64,000 nt of DNA from Heliocidaris erythrogramma. Its lineage: Eukaryota > Echinodermata > Echinoidea > Camarodonta > Echinometridae. The translations under genes and the position numbers were made by a program. The notes under the pieces are model-generated. The model was not told where the DNA came from. It did no database searches and saw only the letters and a program-made list of their open reading frames with translations. Of this stretch, positions 14,601 through 23,111 are shown piece after piece; within the stretch, counting starts at the first letter, position 1, and the number at the start of each line of letters is the position of its first letter. The stretch spans positions 16,248,875 through 16,312,874 of the forward strand of contig CM046863.1 in NCBI GenBank assembly GCA_025617745.1. Reading direction: 5' to 3'.

Positions 14601-17600
14601 CACACATACATATATACAGTTAACAACAAAATTATTCATACCCCTTGGAAAATTCTAGTTTTTTGCATTTTTCCTAAAAATGAATGGTTAACTGAATTTA
14701 ATTGCACATCACTTGAATACATTTAGTTATCATCTGCAAATGAATGCTGTTTCTTGTTTCACCTCATTTGCATAACAATAGAAAAGGTGAATTATCCAAA
14801 CTGGGTGATGTTCAAAATTATTCATACCCTAATTGGTGATCTATTGACTTTGTCAATCAGTATGAATCCAGTCCTTGTGATTAATGCTCGTAACACTTTC
14901 TTCACACTGTCACAATGCTTCTGGAGGTCTCTACTGAGATATCAGGCCAATACCTGGTCTCCAATGGCCCAATCTCCTTGAGGATGTTGTCCACACATGC
15001 CATCACCTGGTCTTCAGGGGATTCGATGGATTTTAAGCAGATTTTGTGTTTGCAGGTGGTGTAGTTTTAGACGTCATGAGGATAGGACTATGATATTGAT
15101 ATTTTCGTTAATATTCCTTACATTTTAATGACAATTCTGTATCTAAGTTGAAACAAAGGACTCTTCCTGGAGAGACTTCCCTAGAGGCATTCACTGTTGC
15201 ACTGTCAAGGGAAGGTATTTCCTGATACTTTTGTTCCATTATTATTAAGAATGTTTAGGGAGGCCATGCTAGTTGTCTAAAGGTTGGATGGTGCCAATTT
15301 TATCAGTTTATTCAGTTACACTGATTGACTGATTGAGGAGGCGAGTTGGCTCAGTCGGTAACGTTTCTGCCTGTCGAACCAAAGATCGTGGGTTCGAATC
15401 CACCCCGGGCGGATGACTGAAGCCTGCGTTGTGTGTTAACGTGCCCCTTCCTTGTTTCATAGACACAGTGGAAAACACTCCGTCCCTCGGATAGGACGTT
15501 AACTGGAGGTCCCGTGTAGAGGAAAGTCACCACCTTTGCACGTTAAGAACCCACTGCACTATTCGAATAAGAGTAGGGGAAACCCCGGTGTAGTGGTACA
15601 CCTGTATATCCCAATCAGTTATATCGGGAGGAGAGACCTAAGGGTTACAGTGATTCAGTTCGCTTTTCCCCTCCCAGGCACAGGTGACGCCGAATACTTA
15701 ATAATAATAATAACACATTTTTGATATGGACACCTGCAAGTGGGTACTCTAGTGAAGCTTAAAATACTGATCTTTATGTTCCAGTGCACTGTCATGCAAA
15801 GTGGTAGCATTTTGTGCACTTCAGCTGGTAACATGGAGGGCATATGGTATAAATTTGGTTTACATTCATTTTGATATCAAGGATTGTAGCTTTCATACCA
15901 AAGATACAAAGAATATACCATATGAAGATTGATATACAGTAACAGTCAATGTGGGATGTGTATGGTACTCAAAGGTTACATACTGTTATTCATGGTGACC
16001 TGACGTTAGAGTCATGCAATGACTTTAATATCACTAACATGGCCTTCCTGAGCACTCTGATTAAGAATGGGGCCAGTGAATAAAGGTGAACCCTCCCACA
16101 GGCAGTGCAAAAGGGAAGGGCTCTTCAGGAATGGTGCTTATAAGTAGATACAGAATTTTCATTAAAATGCATGGAATAAATGACCGAAAATTTCAATATC
16201 ATAGTCCTGTCATCATGAAGTCGATAACTGCATCACCTGTAGGACACAAAATCTAATGAACTCCCTGAAGGTCAGGTGAAGGCATGTGTGGACACATCCT
16301 CAAGGAGATTGAGCCATTGGAGAACAGGTACTGGCCTGATATCCCAGCAGAGACCCCTCCGGAAGCCTTGTGACGGTGTATTAAAATAAAGTGAATTACA
16401 AGCATTAATCACAAGGATCGGATTCATAATGATTGACAAAGTCAATAAATCACCAAGGGTATGAATAATTTTGAACATCGCCCAGTTTGGATAACTCACC
16501 TTTTCTATTGTTATGTAAATGAGGTGAAACCGGAAACGGCATTCATTTGCAGATGATAACTAAATGTATTCAAGTGATGTACAAGTAAATTCATTTAACC
16601 ATTCATTTTTAGGAAGAATGCAAAAAACTAGAATTTTCTAAGGGGTATGAATAATTTTGTTGTTAACTGTACATATTGGTATTTATATAGCGCCTTACCA
16701 TAGCATGCTCAAGGAGCTTTACACTAGCAAAAAATGAAACAACGTAATTATTTTGCTCTCCAAGTGCACACAACCAAAACCAATCATAGAGAAAACAAAT
16801 AAGTCTTAAGATTTCTTTGGAAAGATTCAACTGAAGGGCAGGAACGAATGTTTAAGGGTAGACTATTCCAAATAGTAGGACCAGAAAAAGTTATATTTTG
16901 TTGACCTTTCTTCGAATTAAAGTGGGGGATTTGAAGAAGAGGGTCTGACCTTGAATGTAGTAACAGATGAGTTTAGGCCCCTCGAGGTACCAAAGTAAAG
17001 TAGTGCATACAAAACATTCATATCAGATTTTGCATATCAGGAGTTGTCTTTAAACGCAAGTTGAAAAATTTAATGCAAGTTTGAAATATGCGATCGTGAT
17101 CGGTTGAAAAAAATCAAGTTGCGTTTGAGTTTTGTGTTGCGTTTAAATGCTACTTTTCCATGCAAGAGGTCCATGACAACTATTTTGAAGACCATCAATC
17201 CCCGGACAGCAGTCATTATGTGTAATTAGCAAGGTGCAATGATTATTACTTTAGTTTCATATAGGAATTACATATATGATCTCAGTATTCATTACAATAA
17301 CTTTGGTTAAGGCCAAGGCTTGAAATTAAGTACAGTTCATCAGTTAAGAATCTATCAATGTTACATGGACACTTTCATGTCTATGTAACATTGGTATTAT
17401 ATAATACAAAGGTCTATTTGATGTAGGTCAAACTGCAGAAAGTGTTCTGTGTTCTAGACATTATTGACAGAGTTTAATACTTATATTGTATTAAAAGGAA
17501 TGAGGTCATATGTTTTTTTAAAGGGTACATATGAAAAGTATACCTGTAGCATGAAACATTTGTACTTTGTAGCAACTCTTAGCTAGACCAATATATTTGT

Positions 17601-19636
17601 TTTTATTCTTTTATTTCATTTCATCTGTCAGGCCTTTGTAGATTTCTTCTCCCGTGGATTGGACGTTGAATATCGCTCTAAAGGAATCCAAGTACAGGTA
17701 AACTAAATGTCATTTGTTAGTACAGTGGAAGATTTCTATAACGAAGACCTTGGGACCATGACAATAACCTTGTTATACCTGGAGAGCTTTTCATCAAGCA
17801 TTTTGTCAGTGATTTTCACTGACAACTGTTATAAGCTACTGAAATCCTTGCATCTGATTGGCTGAGAGCAAAGTTGTCAGTAAACATCACTGACAAAACG
17901 CTTGATGAAATGCTCCCCAGGAATCTCCTTACATCAGGGTAAAAAGAACCAAAGAACATAAAGACCTCTGACCAGTAAAATGGCCTTGTTGTATCGGAGC
18001 TCTTTATTTATAACGACTTTCCACTGTATGTGTCATCTGTGAGAACTTGGTTTGCCTGTCCTGGCTTCTGTGTGTTTAAAGGGATTGATTAACTTTGTGA
18101 AAATTTTTGAAATCAGCTCAAATGCCAGTGACTTGTGTCCAATCATCTAACTACATATATAATTAAGGATATGTGAAAGTAGGAGAGAAAATGGAACCTG
18201 TTTACTATCCTAAAAAAGAGAAAATCGCGATCGATCGCTAGCGCAAGTCGCTCGGCTTCTTCGCTGCGCTGTAGTCACAAAAACCAAGCACCAGCGCTTG
18301 GCGATTTCAAAGCGGGTTTCCAGCCTGTGATAGAGCGAGGTATGTTAACCGTAAGAGTTCTTTAGAGTTCGGTGGTACTCTATCCCGACATCAATGTTCA
18401 ATCGTAAATATCTCGATATATAAACGACCGATCAGCTTATAAAACTCAGACGATTCCTGTCTGACCTACAGGTTTGCAATTATGATTACAGCATTAGCTG
18501 GAACAGTGATTTTTTTTTTCAATCCTGGGCTAAGTTAATCAATCCCTTTAAGTTTGTTGAGTTGCGGTTAGTCCCTATGACTGTTTCTTGTTTTTTGTTT
18601 TTTTCTTGATGTGACTGTGGAATACACTAATTCAAGCTACATCTTGACTCTGTCTTATAAACTGTTGCGATTGATTCACTAATGTCCTTTCGCAAGACAT
18701 TAATCTACAGTTGCCGCACTCCACCCAGGTGAAGTAAATGGGTACCCAGTATGAAGAAATTCCTTGAATGCTTGAGCGCCTTATCGTGGTCGCTCGGCTA
18801 AAGCCAGGGTAATAATATGATTGTAGGGCCCTCAGTGAGAACAGTATATCATGCTGATGATGCAACACTGGGTAAACAAGACATTATTATTATTATTACT
18901 ATTATTATTTAAATTATTCAAATCAGTTAAAACTTGACATCAGTCGCATTCATGTTCTTACAAGATAGAGTTTGCAAGTTTGTGATAGATGGGAGGAGTT
19001 GCACTCAGTCCAACAACTCCCACATATCTATGACAAATTTGCTCTCAGCCAATCAGATGTAAGTATTTCAGTAGCTTATAACTGTTATTGTAACTTGTTA
19101 TAGATAGCAAGTTTTATGAAACAGGGCCCAGCTCAAATGCAACTCTTTACAGTTAATTAGAAGTTGATGGAAGCATTGGTTGTAATCAAAACCCAAGCAG
19201 GAGATTTTTGGCTTTTCTGAGCTAATTATCCATTTTGAAAACACCTGCTGTTTAATGTCTTTTTCTAGTCTGTAATGCCATTCTACGTGACAACCAAACT
19301 CAGCAAGCTCAGACACGAGACCATGACCATCCCAAGCCCCACGTCCTATGTGAAGAGCGCCCTCGCCACCTTGGGTTCGGGCAATCGCACCAATGGCTGC
19401 CTTATGCACAACCTTCAGGTAGGTTTTACATATCTCTGTCTCTCTCTATCTCTATCTCTATCTCTATCTCTATCTCTATCTCTGTCACTGTCTCTATCTC
19501 TATCTCTATCTCTATCTCTATCTCTATCTCTATCTCTATCTCTATCTCTATCTCTATCTCTGTCTCTGTCTCTGTCTCTGTCTCTGTCTCTGTCTCTGTC
19601 TCTGTCTCTGTCTCTGTCTCTGTCTCTGTCTCTGAT

Positions 19637-19689
<53 letters not shown>

Positions 19690-19714
19690 ATCTCTCTCTA
19701 TCTCTGTCTCTGAT

Positions 19715-19767
<53 letters not shown>

Positions 19768-19979
19768 ATCCATCTGTCTAACTCATCACCTCTCTCACTC
19801 TGTCCCCATCAGACTATCTGTCACTAATCCTCAATCTCTCCCTCTCTCTCTCTCTCTCCATGCAGGGTTGGGTTGTTGAATCAGTCCCAGGTTGGCTATT
19901 GGACAGTGTTCAGATGTCCATCCACAATGCCATCCGCAAGGTCAGCCTCAAGAAGCTAGCCGAGAAGAAAACCAAATGA
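2509..19979 (+). CDS. hsd17b12: Very-long-chain 3-oxoacyl-CoA reductase (HSD17B12), ten exons
   Basis: This gene encodes an ER-membrane short-chain dehydrogenase that catalyses the NADPH-dependent second step of very-long-chain fatty acid elongation, reducing 3-oxoacyl-CoA after the ELOVL condensing step; the vertebrate enzyme can also act on 17-ketosteroids. Ten exons give 969 coding bases and a 322-residue protein, close to the usual ~312. All junctions are GT/AG and phases close (1,0,1,0,0,2,0,0,0). Visible motifs: a hydrophobic N-terminal anchor (about residues 9-27), cofactor motif TGATDGIG (62-69), NNVG (139-142), catalytic Ser196, Tyr209 and Lys213 in NVSSASG and YSATK, and C-terminal KKTK, which fits the KKXX ER-retrieval rule. 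No stop or frameshift is present, so the gene looks functional. Introns 1-9 are full of palindromic repeats. Family identity is very secure; the steroid role is not inferable here. Confidence 0.96.
2687..4145. other. HSD17B12 intron 1, first part
   Basis: No exon is visible. Sequence at 3850-3880 is built of GCAT/TGCA steps, and 3945-4000 is nearly pure (ATT)n. The frames open here are short and composition-driven. Confidence 0.5.
4146..4256. mobile_element. Short inverted-repeat element with GGATCCAGG ends
   Basis: The left end is CAGTGGATCCAGG and the right end is CCTGGATCCTTCACTG, an imperfect inverted repeat. The right half contains a run of 12 C at 4221-4232. Ends of the CAGTGGCGGATCCAGG type are common on non-autonomous hAT-like elements in invertebrates. 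No clear target duplication is seen. Confidence 0.55.
5196..5865. mobile_element. Palindromic element with TTCGCGCA ends
   Basis: The left end GTGTATACCACTCC then TATTTCGCGCA is matched inverted by TGCGCGAAATATGGT then ACCCCATCATACAC at the right end. A second inverted pair, ACCTAAGTTCGCGCAC at 5225-5240 and GTGCGCGAACTTAGGT at about 5591-5606, lies inside. It is non-coding and sits in intron 1 of HSD17B12. Confidence 0.6.
6326..7360. mobile_element. 1.03-kb element with GGGGGTCGTTTCATCAAA ends
   Basis: Exact outer inverted ends are GGGGGTCGTTTCATCAAA and TTTGATGAAACGACCCCC (with one extra base pair inside). The arms remain similar further in (GTCATAACGACAAG against the inverse of GCCGACAACAGTTATGAC). 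No ORF is present. The ends resemble those of the smaller GAGCGTTTCATCAAG family, so this may be a long relative. Confidence 0.65.
7361..8040. other. HSD17B12 intron 1, last part
   Basis: I see no repeat ends or further exons in this stretch. It ends with a T-rich tract and the ATTCACAG acceptor of exon 2. Confidence 0.4.
8041..8087 (+). CDS. hsd17b12: HSD17B12 exon 2
   Basis: This 47-bp exon follows a poly-T tract and ATTCACAG and ends before GTACGT. It encodes [16 protein letters not shown] (residues 60-75), the Rossmann-fold dinucleotide-binding motif. The first codon is completed by the last base of exon 1. It is too short to stand out as an ORF. Confidence 0.95.
8361..8831. mobile_element. 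TTAA-flanked palindromic element, copy 1
   Basis: The left end TTAAAGGGGAATAAAAGG then CATTAGCC is matched inverted by GCTAATGTATG then TTTCATTCTCCTTTAA. A second, 760-bp copy is at 26127-26886. TTAA at both edges is the target site of Kolobok and piggyBac transposons; which one cannot be said from ends alone. Confidence 0.7.
9018..9352. mobile_element. TTAA-flanked palindromic element (AGGGAGTGGCAAGTC)
   Basis: The left end TTAAAGGGAGTGGCAAGTC is mirrored by GACTTGTCGCTCCCTTTAA. Its 335 bp hold no gene. It lies in intron 2 and directly abuts the next element. Confidence 0.65.
9357..9732. mobile_element. Element with GGTTGAGTTCTGG ends, copy 1
   Basis: The left end AAGGTTGAGTTCCGGGAAAG is mirrored by GACCAGAACTCAACTTTATC. 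The copy at 13358-13703 shares the ends and most of the interior (GTGAGCTTTCTCATTC, CATAGTAGAAATGTCCC). Related sequence also occurs in the arms of the large inverted repeat at 53.8 and 58.2 kb. Confidence 0.65.
9859..9934 (+). CDS. hsd17b12: HSD17B12 exon 3
   Basis: The acceptor is TTTATTAG and the donor is GTAAGA. It encodes residues 76-100, containing [18 protein letters not shown]; the basic residue after the second strand (LLSRS) is where SDR enzymes contact the NADP phosphate. The GAT microsatellite starts only about 15 bp after the donor. Confidence 0.94.
9951..10743. repeat. (GAT)n microsatellite split by an insertion
   Basis: Degenerate GAT/GGT trinucleotides run at 9951-10080 and resume at 10543-10743. 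The 449-bp element at 10088-10536 separates them. The acidic or Met/Ile-rich frames open here are microsatellite artefacts. Confidence 0.85.
10088..10536. mobile_element. 449-bp inverted-repeat element with AATGTT duplication
   Basis: Ends are AAAGACCTCAGCCTGACC and the inverse GGTCAGGCCGAGGTCTTT. AATGTT occurs immediately before (10082-10087) and after (10537-10542), which is the expected target duplication. The insertion is inside a GAT microsatellite in intron 3. A second copy truncated at one end lies at 49692-49998. Short frames inside both copies encode nothing I recognise. Confidence 0.8.
10798..10919. mobile_element. Family B repeat (GGGCCC ends), partial
   Basis: The copy has AACTGCCACATTTCTATGAC, CAATCAGATGCAAGGATT and the right end TTTATGAAACAGGGCCC. 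The expected left end is missing. Full family B members have the left end GGGCCCGTTTCATAAAACTT. Confidence 0.6.
10978..11153 (+). CDS. hsd17b12: HSD17B12 exon 4
   Basis: The acceptor is TTTATCAG and the donor GTAGTG. It encodes residues 101-159 with the NNVG motif and the family-typical NNVGMSY segment followed by FPEYF. The residues after NNVG are strongly characteristic of the HSD17B12/LET-767 branch rather than other SDR reductases. Confidence 0.95.
11154..12436. other. HSD17B12 intron 4
   Basis: Apart from the compound repeat at 11513-11834, this intron shows only AT-rich unassigned sequence and C runs near 11460-11475. Confidence 0.45.
11513..11834. mobile_element. Compound palindrome: family B outside, family A inside
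   Basis: The outer ends are of family B (GCCCTGTTTAATAAAACTT and AAGTTTTATGAAACAGGGCC). The inner breakpoints are family A ends in inside-out order: ATTTGATGAAAAGCGCTCC at about 11620-11638 and TTTAATCAAGTGTCTTG at about 11719-11735. The central CATCTGATTGG-type core occurs twice, inverted. This suggests one element formed by recombination between A and B members. Confidence 0.6.
12437..12481 (+). CDS. hsd17b12: HSD17B12 exon 5
   Basis: A 45-bp exon between TATTTACAG and GTATGA, phase 0 on both sides. It encodes residues 160-174 ([10 protein letters not shown] at the end), the helix before the catalytic strand. It is easily missed by ORF searches. Confidence 0.9.
13241..13275 (+). CDS. hsd17b12: HSD17B12 exon 6
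   Basis: A 35-bp exon after TTCTTTTTAG, ending at donor GTAAGA in phase 2. It encodes [11 protein letters not shown] plus part of an Arg codon (residues 175-186). The LVLPGM segment is conserved in this family. Confidence 0.92.
13358..13703. mobile_element. Element with GGTTGAGTTCTGG ends, copy 2
   Basis: Ends are GGTTGAGTTCTGGGAAAGG and the inverse GACCAGAACTCAACTTCATC. It matches the copy at 9357-9732 over most of its length. It lies in intron 6. Confidence 0.65.
13823..14000. mobile_element. One end of a TTAAAGGGAAAGTCCGACC element
   Basis: The end TTAAAGGGAAAGTCCGACC resembles the other TTAA elements of the window, but I find no inverted partner. The interior (GTTGTAATCAATC, then TTGGCAACTCTGTGACG) resembles sequence near 430-480. 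It is probably a truncated copy. Confidence 0.4.
14085..14430 (+). mobile_element. LINE 3' remnant (C-terminal reverse-transcriptase tail)
   Basis: Broken frames encode [20 protein letters not shown], then an APRLWNSLP-like stretch after frame changes, then a FKSCL-type end. This pattern of a leucine-rich LxxGY, a Trp-Asn-x-Leu-Pro and a final Phe-Lys is the usual C terminus of CR1/Jockey-group LINEs. A (CAT)n tail at 14399-14428 marks the 3' end. It sits just before HSD17B12 exon 7. Confidence 0.6.
14455..14536 (+). CDS. hsd17b12: HSD17B12 exon 7, catalytic exon
   Basis: It lies between GATGCAG and GTACCA and completes the Arg codon of exon 6. It encodes residues 186-213 with NVSSASG (catalytic Ser196) and YSATK (Tyr209 and Lys213). 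The Ser-Tyr spacing of 13 matches classical SDR enzymes. Confidence 0.95.
14617..16669. mobile_element. Tc1/mariner-like element with ~450-bp inverted repeats
   Basis: Outer ends are CAGTTAACAACAAAATTATT and the exact inverse, with TA on both sides (14615-14616, 16670-16671). Inside each end is CATACCCCTTGG or its near-inverse. Similarity between arms continues about 450 bp (14617-15075 against 16205-16669). ATTATTCATACCC-type ends and TA duplication are typical of Tc1. No transposase ORF remains, and a SINE sits in the middle. It lies in HSD17B12 intron 7. Confidence 0.85.
15336..15716 (+). mobile_element. tRNA-derived SINE
   Basis: The head at about 15338-15412 looks like a tRNA: A box GTTGGCTCAGTCGG, B box GGGTTCGAATCC. 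A ~300-bp body follows with GTTAAGAACCCACTGCAC and GTGTAGTGGTACACC, ending in a (TAA)n tail at about 15700-15713. Pol III would transcribe it from the internal boxes. The insertion is nested in the Tc1-like element. I do not see a clear target duplication. Confidence 0.85.
16676..17000. repeat. Dispersed repeat starting TTTATATAGCGCC
   Basis: It starts TATTTATATAGCGCCTTAC and continues CAAGGAGCTTTACACTAGC, later AGGGTAGACTATTCCAAATA. I recognise this as a widespread marine-invertebrate interspersed-repeat end, but I cannot name its class. It sits directly beyond the right end of the Tc1-like element. Confidence 0.45.
17001..17631. other. HSD17B12 intron 7, last part
   Basis: The stretch 17040-17160 contains repeated AACGCAAGTTG and GTTGCGTTT motifs in both orientations and resembles 22070-22150, so it may be another weak palindromic family. 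The rest is unassigned. Confidence 0.35.
17632..17697 (+). CDS. hsd17b12: HSD17B12 exon 8
   Basis: The acceptor is CATCTGTCAG and the donor GTAAAC, phase 0. It encodes residues 214-235, including [19 protein letters not shown], which follows the active-site Lys directly as in other members. Confidence 0.94.
17723..18025. mobile_element. Pogo/Tigger-like element carrying a nested family A element
   Basis: Ends are CAGTGGAAGATTTCTATAAC and the inverse ATAACGACTTTCCACTG, with TA on both sides. A family A palindrome (GGAGAGCTTTTCATCAAG to CTTGATGAAATGCTCCCC) occupies 17781-17918 inside it. The order of insertion is therefore pogo-like first, family A second. Confidence 0.75.
18076..18551. mobile_element. 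TTAA-flanked palindromic element (AGGGATTGATTAACTT)
   Basis: Ends are TTAAAGGGATTGATTAACTT and AAGTTAATCAATCCCTTTAA, a perfect inverted pair. The 476-bp interior includes GATCGCGATCGATCGC-like sequence and no gene. It lies in intron 8. Confidence 0.8.
19005..19129. mobile_element. Family B repeat, partial
   Basis: It has CATATCTATGACAAATTTGC, CAATCAGATG and the right end GTTTTATGAAACAGGGCCC. The left GGGCCC end is replaced by other sequence. Confidence 0.55.
19269..19418 (+). CDS. hsd17b12: HSD17B12 exon 9
   Basis: The acceptor is TTTTTCTAG and the donor GTAGGT, phase 0. It encodes residues 236-285 with [12 protein letters not shown] and the substrate-lid region ending in [10 protein letters not shown]. 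The TCTCTR microsatellite begins just after the donor. Confidence 0.94.
19433..19863 (+). repeat. (TCTCTA/TCTCTG)n filling HSD17B12 intron 9
   Basis: Hexanucleotides TCTCTA then TCTCTG, then TCTG and TC runs, occupy nearly all of the 447-bp intron between exon 9 and exon 10. The reading frames of up to 168 residues here are Ser-Leu or Glu-Ile/Thr repeats and not genes. The tract runs almost to the branch and acceptor region. Confidence 0.9.
19866..19979 (+). CDS. hsd17b12: HSD17B12 exon 10 and stop
   Basis: The acceptor is CCATGCAG after a long pyrimidine stretch. It encodes residues 286-322, ending KKLAEKKTK and TGA at 19977-19979. Lys at positions -3 and -4 from the C terminus fits a dilysine ER-retrieval signal. 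A second hydrophobic stretch (VPGWLLDSV) precedes it. Confidence 0.93.
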   Translation, partial: GWVVESVPGWLLDSVQMSIHNAIRKVSLKKLAEKKTK

Positions 19980-20232
19980 TTGCTCCCCAACTCTGAGAGT
20001 AACATGCTTATTTGACCGGTAACGATAACTAGAACAAAAACAACTACAGATAATTCCCAAATTGGTTATCTGAAGTACGAGTGGTGAGTGATATAGCTTT
20101 GGAAACTTGGAAAAGTGCTCTGAGAAAACATGGTGAAATTCATTAAAATCCTTGTGAGAAAAATCAGACTCACAAAACCAAACCCCCAAAGACCTCCTGT
20201 CAACGGAGAAAAGTATGTTTTACACTGTAGGC

Positions 20233-20410
20233 TACTGTAAACCAGAACTTTCTCGACATTAAAACTTTCGCGAATTGTTCATGACAGCCTGTTTTGCAGG
20301 ATGTTTCAACTGCAATTTTATTATTTTGCGGCATGAAACTTTCGCGAATCTCGACCACTCGTGAAGTTCACGAAAGTTTCATGCTCGCAAAAATGTCTGG
20401 TTATACAGTA
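20233..20410. mobile_element. Palindromic element with TACTGTAAACCAGAA ends, copy 1
   Basis: Ends are TACTGTAAACCAGAACTTTC and the inverse TCTGGTTATACAGTA. The interior repeats AACTTTCGCGAAT in both orientations. Other copies are at 29242-29455 and 33513-33692. This one lies in the HSD17B12 3' UTR or just beyond it. Confidence 0.7.
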
Positions 20411-20877
20411 TTGCATATTGATGATACAAGTCCCATCTTATTTTTTTATACTAGTGAGACTTCAGCAAAGATTTCTTCATCTTTTTTTAATATGTAGTGC
20501 ATGGCAACACCCATATTATATACCTCTTCTGCAAAATTTGCAGGAGACTGATTTTGAAATGATTTATAGTTATTTTTATCGGTCAAATGGGACTGGCCTT
20601 TTATGATCCTGCGAATGAGCAGGGTGTTATGGTATTATGCAGTGCTTGTGCAAGGTTTTTTTTATAACAATGATTTTTTTATTATCTGTTTTTACTGAAT
20701 GATTGAAAATTGCTGCAAAGAAATTGATTTTAAACTGCTCTTTGAAGTACAATTTGAATGAAAGCTATAATTCAGATGAAGATTATTTCCTAGAGTAAAA
20801 TTAAAAAAAAAAAAGCAATGGATACTTTTATTTTGTTGTTTTATGGTTCAGTGTATAAACGGATGAATGTTACATTG

Positions 20878-20883
20878 AATAAA
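20878..20883 (+). terminator. Candidate polyadenylation signal AATAAA for HSD17B12
   Basis: AATAAA lies about 0.9 kb after the stop. It is the first full consensus hexamer in a plausible 3' UTR. Use is inferred; no transcript data are visible. Confidence 0.4.
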
Positions 20884-21678
20884 TTAGGGATACTTTGATT
20901 GCATGGCATAAAAATCATGTTGGACAAATTCATAGGCCTTATCAGTACTTAATATCCCTGTTGACTGTTCTTGTAAACCCAGAAAAAGAAGAGAAAGAAA
21001 AAAGGAAGATATAGAAAATGGAAGCATAGAATGATACAGCTATACAGAGTTCACAAAGAGCTCTCTCTCTTGCTCTGCTCAAAAGCACACAAATGCACAC
21101 AAATGCACCCGACGATTACCCCAGAGCAATACCCAATTCTGAAGCAAATGGTTAAAGAGCTCTTGTAAACTAAAACAAAACATTATGAAAGGAAAAATAT
21201 ATTTCAGATGGATCTGGGCTTACAGCATTTGTGCTGCTGAAACTCTGTCTGCCCTTATCAAAATCCCCCTCCTTCATGTGTCGGGAGAGGGAAATAAATG
21301 GAGACTGTTGCAAAACTCCTCCAACCAGATGGATATATCTATGTTGTGATCATACTACTACATGTACTCTAACATTGTTCTTTGTTCATAGCATTTGGCT
21401 GTCCAAGAAAGGAAAACGTTCTGTTGTTGTAGGGAATAATTAGTGATTCTGGTACAATGTTCTACTCTGTTGTGTGAAATTCCAGGGAAAATGTGATCCA
21501 ACGATTGTAAGAACACCATTTAATCATATTGAATCTGCCAGTTCCTGTACGTTGTACACTCGAATCAGCTGTGTATGTGCTTTTATGATTATGTTGACAA
21601 AGCACTGGTACATTATGGTAATTTATGATTTGACTGATTTCTGTATATCTTGTAAGACATGGTGTTTTGTGATCATGG

Positions 21679-21684
21679 AATAAA
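21679..21684 (+). terminator. Second candidate AATAAA for HSD17B12
   Basis: A second AATAAA lies 1.7 kb after the stop, just before the dense repeat block. It could give a longer 3' UTR. Confidence 0.3.
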
Positions 21685-21857
21685 ATCTGGAAATCCTGTA
21701 GTATTATGCTACTTAGGTATGTTGTTGATTTTGCATTATTGAATATGGATGTGTCATAGTCGATTAGGTTTGAATACTTGACTGGAGCTTCGAAGCTCCA
21801 AGATTGAGCCCTGCTATGAAAATACAATGTAGTGTCTTTTGTAAAAACCTTGAATAC

Positions 21858-22016
21858 AATGGAATCTCGTTATAAAGAACACTGTTATAACAAACTCTCA
21901 TTTGCCGGTCCCACTTCTTTGTATTTTATTGGTTTTTAGCCCTGATATAACAAGCTTTCAATATAAAGAGGTAATTTCCTTGGTCCCATGGAGTTTGTTA
22001 TAACGAGTGTCCATTG
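21858..22016. mobile_element. Pogo/Tigger-like element
   Basis: Ends are CAATGGAATCTCGTTATAAA and the inverse TTATAACGAGTGTCCATTG. Internal TAACAAGCTTTC and TATAAAGAGGTAATTTCC blocks are shared with the other members. TA precedes the left end (TACAATGG) and follows on the right (TGTAC) once one base is allowed. Confidence 0.7.
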
Positions 22017-22459
22017 TACGCATGAGCAAAATGGCAATCTGGGTCCTTCTGCATAAAATGTTGCATTTGACTTACTGAAATTCAACGCAAGTCCCCAAAA
22101 CGCGATCTCGAGTTGAAAATCAAGTTACATTGACTATTTTTAGTTTTTGATGCAAGAGTGCAGCACCGGTCAGATAAATGCCTTTGTGATCATCATTGCT
22201 AAAGCCCTCAATGTTATCCTACATGTTAGTGAGACTCCCCAGGAAGTGGAGATGGTGCACAGATTGTGTGCTTGATTGAATCTGTTTGACTTATCTATCT
22301 TGCAAGGTTTTACCACCTGCATTTGAGTAATGGACAAAGAAAAACATTCTGCATGCAAATCCAGTTAACGTAACACAAAACCCACTGTTCCACAAAACAA
22401 GCAAACTGTGTGGTTTTCCATAGCTGCCAACCTTTCCTGTTTTGGAGAAATGATTACTA

Positions 22460-22752
22460 CAGTAGAAACTCATTATAAAGAGCTCAGATTTAACAAGATT
22501 CCTTATATAACAAGGTAATCTGGGGAGCGTTTCATCAAGTATTTTGTCAGTGATTTTTACCGACAAATTTGCTCTCAGCCAATCAGATGCAAGGATTTCA
22601 GTAGCTTAGAACAGTTGTCGGTAAAAATCACTGACAAAACGCTTGATGAAACGCTCCCCTGGTCCAAAGTCTTCATGTTTTGTTTTTTTACCATGGTATA
22701 ACAAGGTAATTTTCACAGTCCCCACAGACTTTGTTTTAGTGAGTTTCGACTG
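22460..22752. mobile_element. Pogo/Tigger-like element with nested family A copy
   Basis: Ends are CAGTAGAAACTCATTATAAA and the inverse GTTTTAGTGAGTTTCGACTG. A family A palindrome occupies 22522-22659 (GGGGAGCGTTTCATCAAG to CTTGATGAAACGCTCCCC), the best preserved copy of that family in the window. Confidence 0.75.
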
Positions 22753-22831
22753 TATATATGACCTTCACATGAAAGTTATCAACCGTTCATTACTCTTTTT
22801 GAAAACCTATGTCTACAAAGCTCACAAAATA

Positions 22832-23003
22832 CAGTGGAACCTCGTTATAAAGAACAATGTTATTACAAACTCTTGTTACAACAATTTTGCTGGTCCATCT
22901 TCGTTGTATTCTATTGTTTTTTAGCCCTGCCATTAAACAAGGGTTCGATATAAAGAGATAATTTGCTTGGTCTGAAGGAGTTTGCTGTAACGAGGTTGAA
23001 CTG
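22832..23003. mobile_element. Pogo/Tigger-like element
   Basis: Ends are CAGTGGAACCTCGTTATAAA and the inverse TGTAACGAGGTTGAACTG, with TA before the left end and TA after GTACA-type sequence on the right. It is one of the least diverged copies. Confidence 0.75.
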
Positions 23004-23111
23004 TACATTGCATTCCTCATTTTGCCTGCAAATATTCTCCTTTTATCTATGCAAGGTTGGCAAGTACGAAGTTCCTATGAAACTATGAATAATGCTAGTA
23101 ACTGTGATACT

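Noticed and set aside
15338-15412. Possible tRNA gene
   Set aside because: A and B boxes are good, but it continues into a SINE body with a TAA tail and the acceptor stem does not pair well.
19275-19781. 168-residue frame ending in long Ser-Leu repeats
   Set aside because: Only the first part is HSD17B12 exon 9. The rest is the TCTCTR microsatellite of intron 9.
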